DNA of 64,000 bases, from NCBI GenBank assembly GCA_031082145.1, contig JAVHLP010000001.1, positions 186,001 through 250,000 on the forward strand, read 5' to 3'. Each line of letters starts with the position of its first letter. The stretch's first letter is position 1. The notes under the pieces were generated by a model, which worked only from the letters and a program-made list of their open reading frames with translations, searched no databases and was not told the DNA's origin. Positions 61,152-64,000 of this stretch are shown here, in pieces. Position numbers and translations under genes: made by a program. The DNA is from a bacterium. Its GTDB lineage: Bacteria > Bacillota > Sulfobacillia > UBA995.

Positions 61152-61916
61152 TCAGAGGCTCAGCCCCAGGGCGGCAACGGTGTTCGCCAGGACCGGGCCG
61201 GCCTCGGCGTTGATGACCAGGGTCGCGGCACCATCGAGCGGCGTGGGCTCGCGGTTCAGGATGGCCAACCGGGATCCTGAGGCTACCGCGAGCCCGGGAA
61301 GAGCGGCCGCGGGGTACACCGCAAGGGAGGACCCGATGACGAGCATGAGAGCCGACTCGCGGGCCATGCTCTCGGCTTGGGTGAAGGGTTCCCGAGGAAC
61401 CGCCTCGCCGAAGAGGACTACATCCGGCCGCATCAGGCCGCCGCAGATGGAGCAGCGAGGGAGTTCGTCCTCAGTCGTCGCCTCCCGGTCCAGGACACCG
61501 ATCGGCGCTTCGCGGCGGCAGTGCATGCACACGGCACGGGCCAGGCTGCCGTGGAGTTCCACCACTCGCCGGGATCCTGCCGCCTGGTGCAGCCCGTCCA
61601 CGTTCTGGGTGATGACCCCCAAGAGCCGCCCCACCTTCTCGAGCATTGCCAACGCACGATGAACCTGGTTGGGCCGGGCGCCGCCCAGGCCCCTCAGTCG
61701 CTCCCGGTAGAAGCGATGGAATCCGACCGGGTCTGCTCGTAGTGCGTGGATACTGGCGGCCTTGATGGGGTCCACCTGCTGCCAGAGACCACCCGGGGAC
61801 CGGAAGTCGGGTAAGCCCGAGCCGGTGCTCGCGCCGGCGCCGGTGAACGCCACCGCAGCGCCCCGTGCTTCTCGTAGGAGTTGAGCCAGGCGCTCCGGGC
61901 CCGCGATGCCCACCCT
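61152..61916 (-). CDS. Sir2 family NAD-dependent protein deacylase
   Basis: A 254-residue sirtuin. FTGAGASTGSGLPDFRSPGGLW is the NAD-binding motif, TQNVDGLHQAAG and VVELHGSLARAVCMHC contain the catalytic histidine and the first zinc CxxC, and RCSICGGLMRPDVVLFGE the second. A GTG at 61916 right after the upstream stop is used; an ATG at 61940 overlapping the YdcF-like gene is the alternative. The upstream acyl-CoA synthetase neighbour recalls the acetyl-CoA synthetase-sirtuin link, but here it is only proximity. Confidence 0.9.
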   Translation of the reverse strand, partial: RVGIAGPERLAQLLREARGAAVAFTGAGASTGSGLPDFRSPGGLWQQVDPIKAASIHALRADPVGFHRFYRERLRGLGGARPNQVHRALAMLEKVGRLLGVITQNVDGLHQAAGSRRVVELHGSLARAVCMHCRREAPIGVLDREATTEDELPRCSICGGLMRPDVVLFGEAVPREPFTQAESMARESALMLVIGSSLAVYPAAALPGLAVASGSRLAILNREPTPLDGAATLVINAEAGPVLANTVAALGLSL

Positions 61917-61917
61917 G

Positions 61918-62475
61918 TCAGCCGTCCCCCCGGTACACATAGGTGCGGACCTTCTCCAACTCGCGCAGGACCCGTTGCCTGCCCTGAGCCGACAGCGACC
62001 AGTTGTCCGCCGTGAGGTCAGTCCGGCGGTCGGGGCAGCAGCGGGCCGCGACGTCGGCGAAGTGCCGCTTGAAGACCTGGCTGGCCCGACGCATATGGTA
62101 GGGGGCCGAGACCAGGAGGGCCGAGCTCAACCCCTCCAGCCAGCCCGCTTCCGCCAGGGCCGCCCGTCCCAGCAGGACGTTCTCCAGAGTATTGGCGGAA
62201 CTTGTCTCGGCGAGGATGGCGGTCTCCGGTATCTCGCGTGCGAGCAGAACGTCTTTCAGGGCCTCAGCCTCGGTACAGCCGGCACCCAGCCGACCGCCGC
62301 CGGTCACGAGGATCCGGGGAGCGAACCCTTGGCGGTACAACTCGGCCGCCCGTTCGGCACGTTCCGGGTTGCTCCCCCCGAAGACGAAGATGAGATCGGC
62401 CCGGGCCGGATCGTCGCGGAGAAAGAGGTGCTGCGTGACCTCGGGCAGTGACATTCCCTCATACAAGCGGCTCAA
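61918..62475 (-). CDS. YdcF/DUF218 family protein
   Basis: A 185-residue DUF218 protein: ADLIFVFGGSNPERAERAAELYRQGFAPRILVTGG, then SSANTLENVLLGRAAL and ALLVSAPYHMRRASQVFKR, the three conserved segments. The fold binds SAM in E. coli YdcF and relatives act in envelope polysaccharide steps; no membrane anchor is present here. Exact role unknown. It overlaps the sirtuin gene if the longer start of the latter is used. Confidence 0.88.
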   Translation of the reverse strand: MSRLYEGMSLPEVTQHLFLRDDPARADLIFVFGGSNPERAERAAELYRQGFAPRILVTGGGRLGAGCTEAEALKDVLLAREIPETAILAETSSANTLENVLLGRAALAEAGWLEGLSSALLVSAPYHMRRASQVFKRHFADVAARCCPDRRTDLTADNWSLSAQGRQRVLRELEKVRTYVYRGDG

Positions 62476-62594
62476 GTCGGTCGCTCCTTCCCCCTGGGGC
62501 GCCCACTTCGCCGCCCGTTCCGGCCGTCCTGCCGGACGGCTCCGATCAGACTATTGACGGGATGAGCGGAACGTCTTATATTCGGATTAAAGAT

Positions 62595-62735
62595 GTCTTC
62601 GGGGCAGGGTGAGGAGGACAGTCCTCCAATTCCCTACCGGCGGTGATGCCCCCCCGGGGGGACGAGCCCGTCAGCCCCAGCGGTTGATCCGGTGAGAATC
62701 CGGAGCCGACGGTACAGTCCGATTGGGAGGAGACC
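62595..62735 (+). promoter_or_regulatory. FMN riboswitch (RFN element)
   Basis: The plus strand has the conserved RFN segments in order: TCTTCGGGGCAGGGTGA, TTCCCTACCGGCGGTGATG, ACGAGCCCGTCAGCC, GATCCGGTGAGAATCCGGAGCC and GACGGTACAGTCCGAT. It lies about 90 bases upstream of an ECF riboflavin-type S component and would shut it down when FMN is plentiful. Confidence 0.95.
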
Positions 62736-62825
62736 CCGGCCGCTTGGGCCGCCACCGGGCACTGTCCGGGAGTCCTCTGTCTTCAGCCCACGCCCCTGTC
62801 TCGCGGACCACAGGAGGTCTTGGTC

Positions 62826-63332
62826 ATGAGCCCGTCCCCGCTGCGCATCCTGACGCTATCCGGCCTGTTGACGGCCATGGTCACCGTCGCCACGCTCGCC
62901 ATCCGTTTTCCGGTTGCGGCTACCCAGGGCTACATCAACTTCGGTGACACCCTGATCTTCGTCACCGCGCTCCTGATGGGCCCGCGCTTCGGCTTGCTGG
63001 CCGGTGGCGTGGGGTCGGCCCTTGCCGATACGCTGGGCGGATACGCCCAGTGGGCACCCGCAACCCTGGTTATCAAGGGTCTCGAGGGCTACATCGTGGG
63101 TGCCATCGGCTACCGCGTCTTCCAGGCCCGGAGACGGGTGACCCCCACCGTGGTGGGGGCGGCCTTGGTGGGCGGTCTTTGGATGGTCACCGGCTACTTC
63201 CTTGCCGGCCAGCTCTTCTACCGGGTCGCGGCCGTAGCCGAGGTGCCCGGCAACATCCTGCAGGCTGTGGTCAGCGCTGCCGTGGCTATGCCGCTGCTGC
63301 ACGCCTTGCGCCGGGTCAAGCTCTTAGGTTGA
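62826..63332 (+). CDS. riboflavin-type ECF transporter S component
   Basis: A 168-residue membrane protein with five to six helices and the ECF-riboflavin pattern GYINFGDTLIFVTALLMGPRFGLLAGGVGSALADTLGGYAQWAPATLVIKGLEGY. As an S component it would bind the vitamin and share a separate EcfAAT energising module not encoded here. The FMN riboswitch upstream points to riboflavin as substrate. ATG 62826 follows AGGAGGT by seven bases; a TTG two codons earlier is too close. Confidence 0.9.
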   Translation: MSPSPLRILTLSGLLTAMVTVATLAIRFPVAATQGYINFGDTLIFVTALLMGPRFGLLAGGVGSALADTLGGYAQWAPATLVIKGLEGYIVGAIGYRVFQARRRVTPTVVGAALVGGLWMVTGYFLAGQLFYRVAAVAEVPGNILQAVVSAAVAMPLLHALRRVKLLG

Positions 63333-64000
63333 GGCGGTCACGGCGTGAACCGCCAGAGGATTGGCCGATGGCCAGCGCCACCGCCTCCGGGTACTTGAGC
63401 CCCAATCCGGTGTTCAAGAGGACGGTCCGATCGCTGGGCCGGATCGCCCCTGTCTCCAGCAGCCGGGGAAGCGCGGCCACGGCCGCCGCCCCCTCCGGGC
63501 AGATCCATAGCCCTTCCAGCCGTGCTAGCTTGAGCATGGCAGCCAGGATGGCGTCGTCATCCACCGCCATCGCCCCGCCGCCGGTTCGCCGGATGGCCTC
63601 CAGGGCCAGGGTATCGCCCAGGACCCGCGGCACCCGCAGGCCGGCCGCGATGGTGGCCGCGCCCGGCCATTCGCCGGCGGTCGCGGCACCATCGTGGAAG
63701 GCCTTCACCAGAGGAGCACACCCGACGGCCTGCACTGCGATCAACCGGGGACTCCTGTCCGTCAGGCCCATCCCGGCCAACTCACGATAGGCCTTGTCAA
63801 TACCGATGAGCCCCACGCCACCGCCACAAGGGTAGACGACGGCGTCAAGCTCATCACCGAAGTGCTCAAACAGCTCGTACCCCATCGTCTTCTTACCCTC
63901 CAGGCGATAGGGCTCCTTTAGGGTGGCCGCTTCGAACCAGCCGCCGGAGCCGGCCTGCTCCGCGGCCACCCGGCCGGCGTCGGAGAGCAGTCCTCGGACC
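63316..64000 (-). CDS. threonine synthase-like PLP enzyme (C-terminal part, cut by window edge)
   Basis: About 228 C-terminal residues of a fold-type II PLP enzyme. Visible are GSGGWFEAATLKEPYRLEGKKTMGYELFEHFG, the phosphate-binding VVYPCGGGVGLIGIDKAYREL and VLLNTGLGLKYPEA near the end, as in threonine synthases of the long-standing thrC class. The PLP lysine lies outside the window. The frame is open to the right edge. Its 3' end overlaps that of the ECF gene by 17 bases on the opposite strand. Confidence 0.85.
   Translation of the reverse strand, partial: VRGLLSDAGRVAAEQAGSGGWFEAATLKEPYRLEGKKTMGYELFEHFGDELDAVVYPCGGGVGLIGIDKAYRELAGMGLTDRSPRLIAVQAVGCAPLVKAFHDGAATAGEWPGAATIAAGLRVPRVLGDTLALEAIRRTGGGAMAVDDDAILAAMLKLARLEGLWICPEGAAAVAALPRLLETGAIRPSDRTVLLNTGLGLKYPEAVALAIGQSSGGSRRDRLNLRA

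Overview
The window looks like a piece of chromosome from a G+C-rich (about two thirds G+C by eye), endospore-forming, probably thermophilic Firmicute. A complete spoIIIAA-AH operon, sporulation-type gene order (recN-argR-nadK-tlyA-dxs; pepQ-efp-spoIIIA) and many GTG/TTG starts with strong GGAGG ribosome sites support this. A monoderm surface is suggested by an SLH-domain protein and a Tad pilus cluster without a secretin.

Region by region. 1-12.5 kb (minus strand): housekeeping run nfnA, nfnB, folD, xseA, xseB, ispA, a DUF212 gene, then a ~800-base gene-free stretch, then a four-helix membrane protein, dxs, tlyA, nadK, argR and recN (cut by the window edge). The gene-free stretch has its own promoter and strongly paired segments and sits exactly where OLE RNA, a large noncoding RNA of extremophilic Firmicutes, is found; the membrane protein next to it fits its partner OapA. 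12.6-19.4 kb: nusB, DUF2273, amaP, asp23-like and spoIIIAH to spoIIIAA. 19.4-25.3 kb: two GNAT genes, an MFS exporter, a zinc-ribbon protein, efp and an Xaa-Pro peptidase, with a small ORF that resembles a piece of EF-P.

25.3-34.2 kb is one coherent glycine-cleavage unit under a tandem glycine riboswitch: gcvT, gcvH, gcvPA, gcvPB, a radical-SAM protein, a radical-SAM/LipM-like octanoyltransferase fusion, a DUF1146 protein and lpdA. Together these could make, load and recycle the lipoylated H-protein, apparently with a two-protein (LipS1/LipS2-like) lipoyl synthase instead of LipA. 34.3-41.4 kb holds a GGDEF protein, a YycJ-like hydrolase, a QueG-like iron-sulfur protein, a CGNR regulator, a prolyl oligopeptidase and a methyltransferase. 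41.5-49.8 kb holds the Tad/Flp pilus operon and a divergent SLH protein whose leader looks like a structured RNA.

49.9-52.9 kb is a visibly more A+T-rich accessory patch: mazEF between imperfect direct repeats, a decayed relE-type toxin, a P-loop (shikimate-kinase-like) gene split by a ~200 bp inversion, a GNAT pseudogene with a nonsense codon, and a cyclase-family gene followed by an integron attC-like site. 53.0-64.0 kb returns to ordinary genes: ABC-2 exporter, MFS, SDR, MATE, acyl-CoA synthetase, HAD, sirtuin, YdcF-like protein, an FMN riboswitch driving a riboflavin-type ECF S component, and a threonine-synthase-like gene cut by the right edge.
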